In this document: positions 1-9,677 of the stretch, piece by piece
How the letters are laid out: each line of letters starts with the position of its first letter
How positions within the stretch are numbered: position 1 is the first letter of the stretch
Made by a program: the position numbers and the translations under genes
Notes under the pieces: model-generated
Databases searched by the model: none
What the model saw: the letters and a program-made list of their open reading frames with translations, nothing else
What the model was told of the DNA's origin: nothing
Source: Candidatus Gastranaerophilales bacterium
GTDB lineage: Bacteria; Cyanobacteriota; Vampirovibrionia; Gastranaerophilales; Gastranaerophilaceae
Direction of reading: 5' to 3'
NCBI GenBank assembly: GCA_905236505.1
Contig: CAJOPY010000163.1
Location: 1-35,418, forward strand
Length of the DNA stretch: 35,418 bases

Positions 1-228
1 AGAGAAACAGCAAAAGAAGTTAAAAAATTTGGTGAAGATACAAAAATTGCAGTAAGAAATGTAAGACGTGATATGGTTGATTCATTAAAAAAGATTGAAA
101 AAGATGAAAACCTTCCTGAAGATGTTGTAAAAGATAATCAAGATCAAATTCAAAAAATAACAGACAAATATGTAGGAATTATAGATTCGCTTGTCAGTGA
201 CAAAGAAAAAGAGGTTATGACTGTATAA
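1..228 (+). CDS. frr: Ribosome recycling factor, C-terminal part (5' truncated by window)
   Basis: Frame 1 reads RETAKEVKKFGEDTKIAVRNVRRDMVDSLKKIEKDENLPEDVVKDNQDQIQKITDKYVGIIDSLVSDKEKEVMTV*; typical RRF C-terminus; followed by cdsA via TAATG overlap. Confidence 0.95.
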   Translation, partial: RETAKEVKKFGEDTKIAVRNVRRDMVDSLKKIEKDENLPEDVVKDNQDQIQKITDKYVGIIDSLVSDKEKEVMTV

Positions 229-1100
229 TGAGCAAGAGTAAACTAAGATTAATAACAGGTCTGATAATAGGATTTACTGCTTTATTTGCAATAATCTTCG
301 GAGGAATACCTTTGGCAATCTTGGTTATGGTCATAGTTACTTTAGCATCAAAAGAATATACACAAATTTTAAGAAATAAAGGTTTTTTACCAAGTTTTAA
401 AATAATCACTTTATCCGGATATGCATTCACACTTGCTGCATATTTCGGACGCGGAGATATAGTTCCGTTAGTGTTTGCGGTATCTTCATTTACTGCATTT
501 ATGTGGGTTTTATTCAGAGGAAAACAGCCATATATAGCAAATGTAGCAACAACAATTCTTGGATTTGTTTATTGCGGATATTTTACTTCGCATCTTTTAA
601 TGATGCGTGATATTGGAGCTATTGCTCCGGTTTTTAACGGAATTATAAAAACAAATGAATCAATGGAAGGTGCTGCATTTACGGTATTTATGCTTCTTGC
701 TGTAATCTTAACGGATTCTTTTTGTTATTTTGCCGGAATACAATTCGGAAAACATAAGCTTGCAGAAGTAATAAGTCCGAATAAAACAATTGAGGGTTCT
801 GTCGGCGGCTCTCTTACGTGTATCATTTTCTGCTTAGTTTTCGGATACTTTATGCAGTTAGAATGGTATCATTCATTGGCATTAGGTGTTATTATAGCTA
901 TGTTTGCACAAATAGGCGACTTGTGTGAATCAATGATAAAGCGTGATGCCGGTGTAAAAGATTCCAGTGATATACTTCCGGGTCACGGAGGATTTTTAGA
1001 CAGAACTGACAGTTATGTTCTTACTGTTCCTGTTGTTTATTACTATATATACTTCTTTATTGAAAATAATTTTTTAGACATTATCAAAGGAATTATGTAA
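228..1100 (+). CDS. cdsA: Phosphatidate cytidylyltransferase
   Basis: Multi-TM protein with the CdsA signature region KRDAGVKDSSDILPGHGGFLDRTDS; frr-cdsA order. Confidence 0.95.
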   Translation: MSKSKLRLITGLIIGFTALFAIIFGGIPLAILVMVIVTLASKEYTQILRNKGFLPSFKIITLSGYAFTLAAYFGRGDIVPLVFAVSSFTAFMWVLFRGKQPYIANVATTILGFVYCGYFTSHLLMMRDIGAIAPVFNGIIKTNESMEGAAFTVFMLLAVILTDSFCYFAGIQFGKHKLAEVISPNKTIEGSVGGSLTCIIFCLVFGYFMQLEWYHSLALGVIIAMFAQIGDLCESMIKRDAGVKDSSDILPGHGGFLDRTDSYVLTVPVVYYYIYFFIENNFLDIIKGIM

Positions 1101-1771
1101 TGCTGAAAGAATTATTTGGCGAAGGTGATGAGAAACTTATAAAAACGGCTCTTACACACCCTTCATATACAAAAGAAAATAATATTTCAGACTTAGAAAA
1201 TTATGAAAGATTAGAATTTTTTGGTGACTCTGTTTTAAAACTTTTTACATCAAAATTATTGTACGAAACTTATCCCGATTTTCCTGAGGGTGAGTTGTCA
1301 AAAATACGTTCAATTCTTGTTTCAGATGCAATTCTTGCAAAAGTTGCGGAAAAAATAGGATTAAACAAATTGCTCATACTTGGGCCTTCCGAAGAAAAAC
1401 AGGGCGGAAGAAAACGCGAATCTAATATAGCTTGTTCTTTGGAAGCTATTTTGGGTGCATACTACATGAGCGGAAAACAACAAGAAATAGAAAATTTTAT
1501 ACGGGAGTATATTCTTGTATATTCGGAAGACATAGACAAACATTTTGTAAAATACAACGCAAAAGACATTCTCCAACAGTATACGCAAGGATACAACAAA
1601 ACCAGACCGGAATATCGTGTAATAGGAGTAAAAGGTCCTGCTCATAAACCTGAATTTGAGATAGAAGTGTTTTGGGAAGGAAAATCTATTGCCAAGTCAT
1701 TTGGTAAATCAAAAAAAGAAGCCGAACAAAACAGCGCATACGAGGCTTGTAAAGTATTAAATATTATTTAA
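1100..1771 (+). CDS. rnc: Ribonuclease III
   Basis: NYERLEFFGDSVLKL catalytic signature, C-terminal dsRBD (KDILQQYTQG...GKSKKEAEQNSAYEA); start overlaps cdsA stop. Confidence 0.97.
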   Translation: MLKELFGEGDEKLIKTALTHPSYTKENNISDLENYERLEFFGDSVLKLFTSKLLYETYPDFPEGELSKIRSILVSDAILAKVAEKIGLNKLLILGPSEEKQGGRKRESNIACSLEAILGAYYMSGKQQEIENFIREYILVYSEDIDKHFVKYNAKDILQQYTQGYNKTRPEYRVIGVKGPAHKPEFEIEVFWEGKSIAKSFGKSKKEAEQNSAYEACKVLNII

Positions 1772-1774
1772 AAA

Positions 1775-3139
1775 TTACAGGCCGAATTGTATTTTAACTT
1801 TTGGTGTTTCTAACTCATTAGCTTGGTTATTTTCTGCAAACGGTAATATTAGGCCGTTATTTGTATTTTGAACATTTCCCGCTTGATTATTTGTTTTATT
1901 ATTTTTAGGAGCTGCAATACTCAGTTTTATAGGATTATTAATTATTTCCTCGTTATTGTTTGGTTTAGTTTTTCCTGATATAGTTGCCATATCATTTGCA
2001 ACAGTTCGGGTCAAAGTTTCACCTACTTCTTTAAGGCTTCCGTCGCCTAGTGAACCGAAGCTTGTAATCATAGGGTCTATAGTTGTGTTCCAATCTCCTA
2101 AATAACCTATACAGTCATTAAGAACGCTACCGATTGATGTTGAAAATTCGTTAATTAATTTAACAGAACCGCCGATTTTGCCTATTCCTTGAGTAATTTC
2201 TGCAAATGTTGCCGCACAACCGGCTTGTTTTATTCCTGCAGATGCTCCGAATGCAGAGGCTGTTTTATATAATTTTGGTGCTATTGTGCTTCCTGTTATA
2301 AAGTTTGAAGAAGCTGTTGCTGCCATAGAAGCAGCTGTTGCGGAAGTGGCTGTATCAACAGGAACTTCTGCTTGTGTTGAAGCGGTTTCTGCTGCATTTT
2401 GCTGAGCTTTTTCAGAAAGTTTTGCAACAAGTTTTCCGCCTTCTTCTTGCAATTCAAAAACACCGGCGTTTTGTTCTTCTATGTTTTCAACTGTTTGTTC
2501 AACAGATTCACTTAATTTAGACGCTGTTTCCTGCATTTTTACAATGTTTGCGGCAGAAGTTGAAAGCTGTCCTGTTAAACCTTGAATTGTAACTAACAAT
2601 TCTTTTTGTTTTTCTTTATCGTTTGTTGAAGCTAATTCTTGTTGTGCTGCTTGAATATCAGCTATAATTTTTTGAATATTTTCTTGTTCTTCTTCAAGTT
2701 CTTTTTGAACTTCTTTAAGATCAGATGCAGCTTGTTTGATAACATCAGTTTCACCGGATATTGCGCCTTGAAGTTCTGAAAAGCTTGATTTTATTTGTGA
2801 TTCAACATCAGAAGCTTCTGCAACAGTTTTTGCCGCATCAGAAGCATTTTTTGCTGTTTTTTGTGAAGCTTCAGCTTCAGGACCTTGACCTATAAACTTA
2901 TTAATAAGGTTCATCACATCTTTAATAGCATTTTGAACACCTTGTGCTTGTTGGTTAGAATCACCTGATGTAATTTGTTGAGCATCATTAACAATGGTAA
3001 ATAAGCTGTTAATTCCTTTTATATCCCCAAAATTTGCAGAACCGATTAATCCTTGAATTTGAGAAAGATTAAACGAATTTGCGGTCGGTTGTATACCGAT
3101 AGCGTTCATTCTTTGAAGTTTTAATTCGGTTCCTGTCAT
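1775..3139 (-). CDS. Hypothetical Ala/Gln/Glu-rich coiled-coil protein
   Basis: Long ORF with long heptad-like stretch (EVQKELEEEQENIQKIIADIQAAQQELAS...); no recognisable family. Confidence 0.8.
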   Translation of the reverse strand: MTGTELKLQRMNAIGIQPTANSFNLSQIQGLIGSANFGDIKGINSLFTIVNDAQQITSGDSNQQAQGVQNAIKDVMNLINKFIGQGPEAEASQKTAKNASDAAKTVAEASDVESQIKSSFSELQGAISGETDVIKQAASDLKEVQKELEEEQENIQKIIADIQAAQQELASTNDKEKQKELLVTIQGLTGQLSTSAANIVKMQETASKLSESVEQTVENIEEQNAGVFELQEEGGKLVAKLSEKAQQNAAETASTQAEVPVDTATSATAASMAATASSNFITGSTIAPKLYKTASAFGASAGIKQAGCAATFAEITQGIGKIGGSVKLINEFSTSIGSVLNDCIGYLGDWNTTIDPMITSFGSLGDGSLKEVGETLTRTVANDMATISGKTKPNNNEEIINNPIKLSIAAPKNNKTNNQAGNVQNTNNGLILPFAENNQANELETPKVKIQFGL

Positions 3140-3290
3140 CTTACAATACTTTCTTATAATACCATCTTATATATATAAAGTATTTAAATAGTAGGTAATT
3201 TCACATCTTTAGGGTTTTGTTACATTTCTTAATATATACTTGCGAAGTAAGCGAAATAAATTAGTTAGAGCATTTTGTACGCGATAATTT

Positions 3291-4703
3291 TTATAATTTA
3301 AAATTATCACGGTGCATATCACGCCCGCCTATCGGTATAAGTTTTAGCTCTTTCATCAGTTCATTACATTCTTTTACTTCTTCATTAGATATATTGTTGG
3401 GTATCGGATAAGCTTGGTGAAAGTTTTCAGAATACATAAGTCTGCCTTCCGAAATGTTTATAAATTCTTTTATTCTTTCTTTTGCATTTTCTTTTGTCAT
3501 GTTTTGAACTGTAAATCCCGGATGAGCAAAACCCAAAACGGCATTTTCATCTTTTGCATATTTTGATATTTTTTCAACAGAACTTTCATATGGTGCAATT
3601 ATTTTATCACCGCTAAGATAGGGACAAATATCCGGTTTTAATGCATCAACTTCGTCCAAGTAAGTTTTTGTTTTTATCGGAATATTGTTATTATTAAAAT
3701 ATCTGTCCAAAACATTTCCGTTCAAGTCATGACTCATTTTTTTTAATTCCGGCATAATATTTTGGTATAACTCTTCGGGATTTTTATTTTGCTCTTTTGC
3801 TAAAAGAGCTATTCTGGTTTTTAAATTTATGTATTGATAAATTCTCCAATGTTGATTTAACATACAATAATTATTTCCGTTTATAAGAAAGAATTTATTA
3901 TATTCTTCTTCTAAAAATTTTGTATTCGGAATTTTTTCTGAAGCAATTTTTAAAGAATTTACAACCCCGCTTTTACGATTTTGATAGAGCGTTTTAAAAT
4001 ATTCTTCAGAGCTTTTGGAAAACGGATTTATACCATATATTAGCATTTCTGCCATTTCGGTTTGATTATGATTAGAATTATGTTTTACACTGTTAGGTTC
4101 ACACTTAAGCGGAAAACTCAATTCAGCTCCTGCAAGAAATTTTATATTTTTATATCTTTTAGGATTTTCCGCGATTATTTTTAGCGCTTCTTTAACTCCT
4201 CCAATCCCGTCATGGTCAGTAAGTGCAAATAAAAACTTTTTACCGTTAATTTTATTTAATTTGTCACCGTATTCTTTTGCTTGCTCAAGAATATCTTTTA
4301 CACTTGTTATTCCGTCAGAATAATTGGAATGAGAGTGAAAATCTGCAATAAATATTCCTTTTTTTATATTTTCTGCATTTGGTATGTAATTTTCTTCTTT
4401 TAAAGATTTGGCTATTTTGGCAAATTCTTTTTTTGTCATAACAGGACTTAAATCCTCAGGAGTAATTTTTTTATTCAAAATTGATGACAAATCTTTTGCT
4501 AAAGCTTTTATGTATTTATCAGGTTTGCCTTTATTTACAAGAACTATACCCGTAATAGCAGCTGCTCCGAGAATCGCCCCTTCTCCCGCTATAGTTTTTT
4601 GATTTTGATGAGCAAGAGAATTTATTGTTTCGGAAATGGTGTTGTTGTGTCTAAACCTGACATAATAAGTATTCTGTGTACTAAAACTGTTTCCTATCTT
4701 CAT
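3291..4703 (-). CDS. PHP-domain phosphoesterase-like protein with N-terminal hydrophobic segment
   Basis: PHP metal-binding motifs DFHSHSNYSDG, LTDHDGIGG, AGAELSF, GFAHPG, GGRDMH; hydrophobic segment GAILGAAAITGIVLV near N-terminus. Confidence 0.85.
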   Translation of the reverse strand: MKIGNSFSTQNTYYVRFRHNNTISETINSLAHQNQKTIAGEGAILGAAAITGIVLVNKGKPDKYIKALAKDLSSILNKKITPEDLSPVMTKKEFAKIAKSLKEENYIPNAENIKKGIFIADFHSHSNYSDGITSVKDILEQAKEYGDKLNKINGKKFLFALTDHDGIGGVKEALKIIAENPKRYKNIKFLAGAELSFPLKCEPNSVKHNSNHNQTEMAEMLIYGINPFSKSSEEYFKTLYQNRKSGVVNSLKIASEKIPNTKFLEEEYNKFFLINGNNYCMLNQHWRIYQYINLKTRIALLAKEQNKNPEELYQNIMPELKKMSHDLNGNVLDRYFNNNNIPIKTKTYLDEVDALKPDICPYLSGDKIIAPYESSVEKISKYAKDENAVLGFAHPGFTVQNMTKENAKERIKEFINISEGRLMYSENFHQAYPIPNNISNEEVKECNELMKELKLIPIGGRDMHRDNFKL

Positions 4704-4705
4704 TG

Positions 4706-5965
4706 TTACCTTAGTGCATCTAATAAATCTTGGTATCTGTCTTTTATATTATCATCATTTTGGAAATATTTTGCAAATTTTGAACTTTGATCGTCAGAAG
4801 AATATTTTACTATATCTTTTATAAGTTCATACCTTTCTTCTGTTGACATTTTATTAAAATCATAATTTAAGTTTTCTCTATTTCTTAATTTTGACTTTAA
4901 ATATCCGCCATTTATTCTTCTTTGCCAAGCACCGACTTGTGTCACATTTGAATTTTGGACAAAATCCGACTCTCTTATTCTGTCAAAAACAGAATCATTC
5001 TTGCCGTAAGAATTATTTTTTAAATTTTCTTCCGCAATCTCTGCAAAAAATGCAAAATTCTTTGCATCTTCTCTTTCTTTTGATGTAGACAGTTTTTTTG
5101 CAAACTCGCGATTAAACTCAGCTGCTTTATAAGGGTCTGTTTCTGAAGAATTTTTTATTTTTATATATCGTTTCCTTTTATCTCCCCCTGAAGCTGCCGC
5201 CCCCAATGCAATTCCTATCGGCACACCGAACGGTCCGAGAAACATATCCGCAACAATCGCCCCTAGCCCTGCCATTAATCCGAGTGCAGCGGTATTACTA
5301 ACTATTCCTCCTGCGATTTTATCATATTTTGTAAGCCTATCTTTAATCTGCTCTTTTGTATAAACATCCGGAAATGTATCAGGGTGATTTAAACTTACAA
5401 TTCTTTGGTCCAAATTATTCCAAAGTTCTCCCTTAAATTCATTTACAATTTCTTTATCAGCAGAAGTTGTCCCTCTTCCTTCAAGAATTATATACCCCTT
5501 ATCCAAATCACTGCCGGGCAGGGCTTTTTTAAGCCCTATTGAACAAGTGGGATCATAACCGGAATCCAAAATTTTGAACGGCGTTCCGTAGGTATTGTTG
5601 TTTTTATTTCTTGCAATATTTTGTATACAAGAATTAAACGTTGAATTTATTTTATCGCTAACGGATTTTAAATTCGGAAAACCGGTAAAATCACAATAAC
5701 GACTAATAAATTCGGACTTATCGGTATAAGATTTTAATTTATCCAAAAAAGAATAATTATGTTCTCTTATACCTCTGTACCAATGATAATCACCATCACT
5801 ATGAACATCTAAGTATTTTGCATTTTTAAGTAATTCCCAATATTTTATTGCATCGTGCCAATTTTTAATATTGGAATATTCTATTCTTAAGGGAATTCCT
5901 CTAAAAGCGGGGTTGTTTTTGTTTGAAACCCCAGACAATTGAATAGCAGAACATCTCATACACAC
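4706..5965 (-). CDS. Hypothetical protein with central Gly/Ala-rich hydrophobic hairpin
   Basis: Long ORF; hydrophobic AALGLMAGLGAIVADMFLGPFGVPIGIALGAAASGG in mid-protein; starts 3 bp upstream of the PHP gene. Confidence 0.75.
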   Translation of the reverse strand: MCMRCSAIQLSGVSNKNNPAFRGIPLRIEYSNIKNWHDAIKYWELLKNAKYLDVHSDGDYHWYRGIREHNYSFLDKLKSYTDKSEFISRYCDFTGFPNLKSVSDKINSTFNSCIQNIARNKNNNTYGTPFKILDSGYDPTCSIGLKKALPGSDLDKGYIILEGRGTTSADKEIVNEFKGELWNNLDQRIVSLNHPDTFPDVYTKEQIKDRLTKYDKIAGGIVSNTAALGLMAGLGAIVADMFLGPFGVPIGIALGAAASGGDKRKRYIKIKNSSETDPYKAAEFNREFAKKLSTSKEREDAKNFAFFAEIAEENLKNNSYGKNDSVFDRIRESDFVQNSNVTQVGAWQRRINGGYLKSKLRNRENLNYDFNKMSTEERYELIKDIVKYSSDDQSSKFAKYFQNDDNIKDRYQDLLDALR

Positions 5966-6119
5966 ACCTCTGATTAGTCATATTCTATAAAAGAGCTCAA
6001 TTGATGTCAAACAAAAAAAGAATATTGTTAAAATTTCTTTACAAATATATTTTATTTAGCAATTTTTCAGATAAATATTACTTTATATACATGTGTAGTA
6101 AAAATGTATGGAGTTTTGT

Positions 6120-6845
6120 ATGACAAATTCTTACGGAAATTTAAATGCGGCAGTTGAAAATAATTATGCTGAATATAGAAATCATTATGATGAAGCAACA
6201 AAAACAAACAGAGCTGTATCTTCGGTTGTAAAAAATGCAGGTGCCGGTTTTATTTTGGGAACAGGTGTTGCTGCAGGAATAGATTATTTCCAAAACAGAA
6301 AACCTGTAAAAGGTGATAGTGTGTCAGAAAAATTTGCCCAAAAAGTATTCAAAAAATATACCGAAAAAGGTTACGCTGCAAAAGGAAAAGAATTTTTTAA
6401 ACAAAAAGAAATTGTTAAATCAAAACTCGGCAAAATCAAAACTATTTCAGAATTCAAAACCCTAATGAAAGGAAATAAGAAATTCTGTGAAACATTATGT
6501 GACGGAATATCCTTAGACAACATGTGTGAAATGGTTAACAAAGATAATCTTAAAGACAAAATATCAGCTCTTCAAAAACGTATAAAATCAGCAATTGAAC
6601 CTGAAATGCAGAATATAAAAGATTCTATTAAACTTTGCTGGAACAGCGAAGAAAAGAAATTTGTTAAACCTAATGAAGTAAGTGATAAATTATTTAAAAT
6701 AATTAAAAATACTCCGCGAGATATAGAATGGGGAAAAGCAATGAAATATGGCGGAATAACTGCGGGAGTATTGGGAAGTTTGGCTTTAATTTCCGGAATT
6801 TTAGGCGCTAAGCTTGTAAAAAAATCACCGCAAGCAGAAGAATAG
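6120..6845 (+). CDS. Hypothetical membrane protein (hydrophobic segments near both termini)
   Basis: ORF 6108-6845; start set at ATG 6120 because GGAG lies just upstream; hydrophobic segments GAGFILGTGVAAGI and GGITAGVLGSLALISGILGA. Confidence 0.75.
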   Translation: MTNSYGNLNAAVENNYAEYRNHYDEATKTNRAVSSVVKNAGAGFILGTGVAAGIDYFQNRKPVKGDSVSEKFAQKVFKKYTEKGYAAKGKEFFKQKEIVKSKLGKIKTISEFKTLMKGNKKFCETLCDGISLDNMCEMVNKDNLKDKISALQKRIKSAIEPEMQNIKDSIKLCWNSEEKKFVKPNEVSDKLFKIIKNTPRDIEWGKAMKYGGITAGVLGSLALISGILGAKLVKKSPQAEE

Positions 6846-7030
6846 TATTTAATCAATATGTGTTAATTTAAGAAAATTAGCTTTTTATTAAAAAATCCGG
6901 TAAAAAATTTTTATACTGATTTTTATAAGATATTTAACTTGCAATAGTATGTTTTTATGTGTTAGAATATTATTACAGATTTAAGAGAGTATATCTATTG
7001 CATTTATCAATAACAAAAAGTAGGTAATTA

Positions 7031-7288
7031 ATGAGGCTTTTAAACAGACTTAAAGTTTTTGAAAAACAGTATGTTTTTTTAAGATGGGCAACCGGAGCTG
7101 ACTACGGTAAAATTTCGTATGTCGGTGATGATTATGTGGAATTTAATATAATAGATATTGATACTTTGGAATACAGAGAAACAACCATTATCAATTCAAG
7201 CCTTATTTTGGAAGTTATTTTCGGAGGACCTGATATATCAAGAATGGTTGCTGAAATATCTTCTATGTTGCCGGATATCGGACAATAA
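7031..7288 (+). CDS. Hypothetical 85-aa protein
   Basis: Isolated ORF followed by a clear hairpin terminator at 7346-7380. Confidence 0.65.
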   Translation: MRLLNRLKVFEKQYVFLRWATGADYGKISYVGDDYVEFNIIDIDTLEYRETTIINSSLILEVIFGGPDISRMVAEISSMLPDIGQ

Positions 7289-7345
7289 ATTTTAACAGAA
7301 TAAAATATTTCCAATATTAGAGAGATTAGAATTTGATAAAACAAT

Positions 7346-7380
7346 GGCGTTTGATTAAAAAACAAACGCCTGTTTTATTT
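7346..7380 (+). terminator. Rho-independent terminator
   Basis: Perfect 8-bp stem ggcgtttg / caaacgcc followed by tgttttatttt. Confidence 0.8.
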
Positions 7381-7406
7381 TAAAATTTATATCTATTTTA
7401 TACTAC

Positions 7407-7850
7407 TTATTTTCCGCATTCGCAATTTTCAGAACAGTTACAATTACATTTGCATTTTGCTTCTGTTTCTGCAAGCGTTTTATCGGTTTTTTCAATAGTT
7501 TTTTCAGCAGAATTTTGTAACCTTTCACCTGCCTTTTTTGCTCCTTTTGCAGCTGCTTTAGAAACTTTATTTGCTCCTCTTATTGTTGCAGTTTTTGCTT
7601 TTTTTGCTCCGCTTTTTACATGTTTTGCTGTTTTTTCTGCAGCAATTGCAGATTTTTCTTTTACAACATTTGCAGCCTTTTGCGAACCGGATTTTACAGA
7701 ATCTGCCGTCTTAATCGCTGCTGCCTGAGTGACTGTTGTAACAGTTTCTATAACTTCTTCCGTTTTTGTAATTTCTTCCGCTTGAGCTAACGTATTAATA
7801 CTAAATAAACATATTGCGAAAATGGATAAAATCATTAAATATTTTTTCAT
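7407..7850 (-). CDS. Secreted Lys/Ala-rich protein with Cys-cluster C-terminus
   Basis: Signal peptide MKKYLMILSIFAICLFSINTLAQA; K/A repeats; C-terminus CKCNCNCSENCECGK. Confidence 0.7.
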   Translation of the reverse strand: MKKYLMILSIFAICLFSINTLAQAEEITKTEEVIETVTTVTQAAAIKTADSVKSGSQKAANVVKEKSAIAAEKTAKHVKSGAKKAKTATIRGANKVSKAAAKGAKKAGERLQNSAEKTIEKTDKTLAETEAKCKCNCNCSENCECGK

Positions 7851-7966
7851 AAATCCTCTCCTTTAACTTAGTTTTATTATATCATATCATATTTTTTCAC
7901 AAAAATGTTTTTCTTGTAAAAATCAGCTCTTTGTATTAAAATAACATTGTTATAGGGGGTATTTTT

Positions 7967-9088
7967 ATGAAGTTTGTTGCAAATAAAGATGAGTTTTTAA
8001 ACGGCATTAGGATTGTTGAAAGAGCTACCGTAGTAAAAGGGCTTCAGCCGGTATTAGCGAATGTTCTTATTGAAACAGTCGGAGAAAATCAAATTAAACT
8101 TTTTGCAACAGATTTTGATTTATCAATAAATACAACAATTAACGCAACTATTGAAGAAGAAGGCCGTTTCACTCTTCCTGCAAAAAAATTGGGAGAAATA
8201 CTTTCAAGATTAAACGATGAACTCATCAAATTAGAACTTAACGGAACAACAGCAACAATCACTTGTAAAAACTCAAAATTTGATATAATCGGTATTTCAG
8301 CAAACGAATTCCCTAAAATAGAAGAAAATATTTCTGAAGACGACAGTATGGAGATAGAAACACAGCCATTTATAAAAGCAATACGCCAAGTCGTATCTGC
8401 TGCTGCCGGATATGAAACAAATAATCTTTTATCAGGTGTATTTTCTCAAGTAAATGAAAACATATTAGAAATGGCTGCAACTGACGGAAATCGTTTGGCA
8501 AGAGTAAGAGAAGCTGTTACAAATGCATCTGTTAGAGAAGATCATCCTTTTGAGATGATTATTCCTTCAAGAGTTTTGTCAGAACTCTCTAAAATTGCAA
8601 CTCTTACGGAAGCTGAAAATATAAAGATATGCAAAGAACGTAAGAAAATTGTTATTACAATTGATAAAACTAAAATAATCACTTCGCTTATATATGGACA
8701 ATTTCCAAAATATAACCAACTTATTCCGCAAACATTCCCAAAAGAAGCTGTTATAAATAAAACAAATATGATATCAGCTCTGGAAAGAGTTGCCGTAATG
8801 GTTAACGAAAAAAACAGCATTGTGAAATTTGAATTTGCTGACAATACTTTAAAACTCTCCGGAGATTCTCCGGATGCAGGTAACTCTCAAGACGAACTGG
8901 ATATTCAATACACGGCAGAACCTCTTGCAATAGCGTTTAACTATAAATTTATTTTGGAATTTTTAAAAATTGCCGAAGCTGAGGAGATAAAAATTCAATT
9001 AAATTCGCCTCTTTCCGCAACAGTTTTTGTTCCGTGTTCTGAAGAAGACTACATATATTTAGTAATGCCGGTTCAGCTGCGCGGTTAA
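7967..9088 (+). CDS. dnaN: DNA polymerase III subunit beta (sliding clamp)
   Basis: Full-length clamp pattern, ATDGNRLARVRE motif, C-terminal VMPVQLRG; RBS GGGGG upstream. Confidence 0.97.
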   Translation: MKFVANKDEFLNGIRIVERATVVKGLQPVLANVLIETVGENQIKLFATDFDLSINTTINATIEEEGRFTLPAKKLGEILSRLNDELIKLELNGTTATITCKNSKFDIIGISANEFPKIEENISEDDSMEIETQPFIKAIRQVVSAAAGYETNNLLSGVFSQVNENILEMAATDGNRLARVREAVTNASVREDHPFEMIIPSRVLSELSKIATLTEAENIKICKERKKIVITIDKTKIITSLIYGQFPKYNQLIPQTFPKEAVINKTNMISALERVAVMVNEKNSIVKFEFADNTLKLSGDSPDAGNSQDELDIQYTAEPLAIAFNYKFILEFLKIAEAEEIKIQLNSPLSATVFVPCSEEDYIYLVMPVQLRG

Positions 9089-9113
9089 TTCATCTGATAA
9101 AAGGAAGGATAAA

Positions 9114-9608
9114 ATGAAGGGAAAAGCTTTTAAATTCGGAGATAATATATCTACAGATCATATTGCACCCGGAAGATTATTTCATTTGCGTTCTGATTTA
9201 CAAGAATTTTCAAAACATGTTCTTGAAGATGCGGATGAAAATTTTGCAAAGAATATGTCAAAAGGGGATTTTGTAGTTGCAGGGAATAATTTCGGACTTG
9301 GTTCTTCGCGGGAACACGCTCCGCAAATCATCAAAATAGCCGGCGTTGGCGCTGTTATAGCAAAGTCTTTTGCAAGAATATTTTATAGAAATGCAATAAA
9401 TATAGGACTTTTAGCAATAGAATGTGACACAGACGGAATAGATGCCGGTGATGAACTGGATTTAGATATAAAAGAAGGCATATTAAAAAACCTTACAAAA
9501 GGTACAATAACCGCAATAGAACCGCTTCCTGATGTAATGATAAGACTGCTCAATGACGGAGGACTTATTGAACATATCAAAAAGAACGGCGATTTGGTTT
9601 TAGAATAA
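9114..9608 (+). CDS. leuD: 3-isopropylmalate dehydratase small subunit
   Basis: FGDNISTDHIAPGR, NNFGLGSSREHAP, AKSFARIFYRNAINIGL motifs of the small-subunit swivel domain. Confidence 0.93.
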   Translation: MKGKAFKFGDNISTDHIAPGRLFHLRSDLQEFSKHVLEDADENFAKNMSKGDFVVAGNNFGLGSSREHAPQIIKIAGVGAVIAKSFARIFYRNAINIGLLAIECDTDGIDAGDELDLDIKEGILKNLTKGTITAIEPLPDVMIRLLNDGGLIEHIKKNGDLVLE

Positions 9609-9677
9609 ATCATATAATCACCGTTTGAGCATAATAATGCCTAATACTTAATAAAACTAAGCAATCGTCACAGTTTA

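Noticed and set aside
3283-3308. gataatttt / aaaattatc inverted repeat at the end of the PHP gene as a terminator
   Set aside because: Entirely A/T stem with no following U-tract; too weak to call
7450-7728. 92-aa + ORF opposite the Lys/Ala-rich protein
   Set aside because: F/A-rich composition is a reverse-frame artefact of Lys/Ala codons on the other strand
8542-8844. 100-aa minus ORF within dnaN
   Set aside because: Antisense to dnaN, no RBS or recognisable motifs
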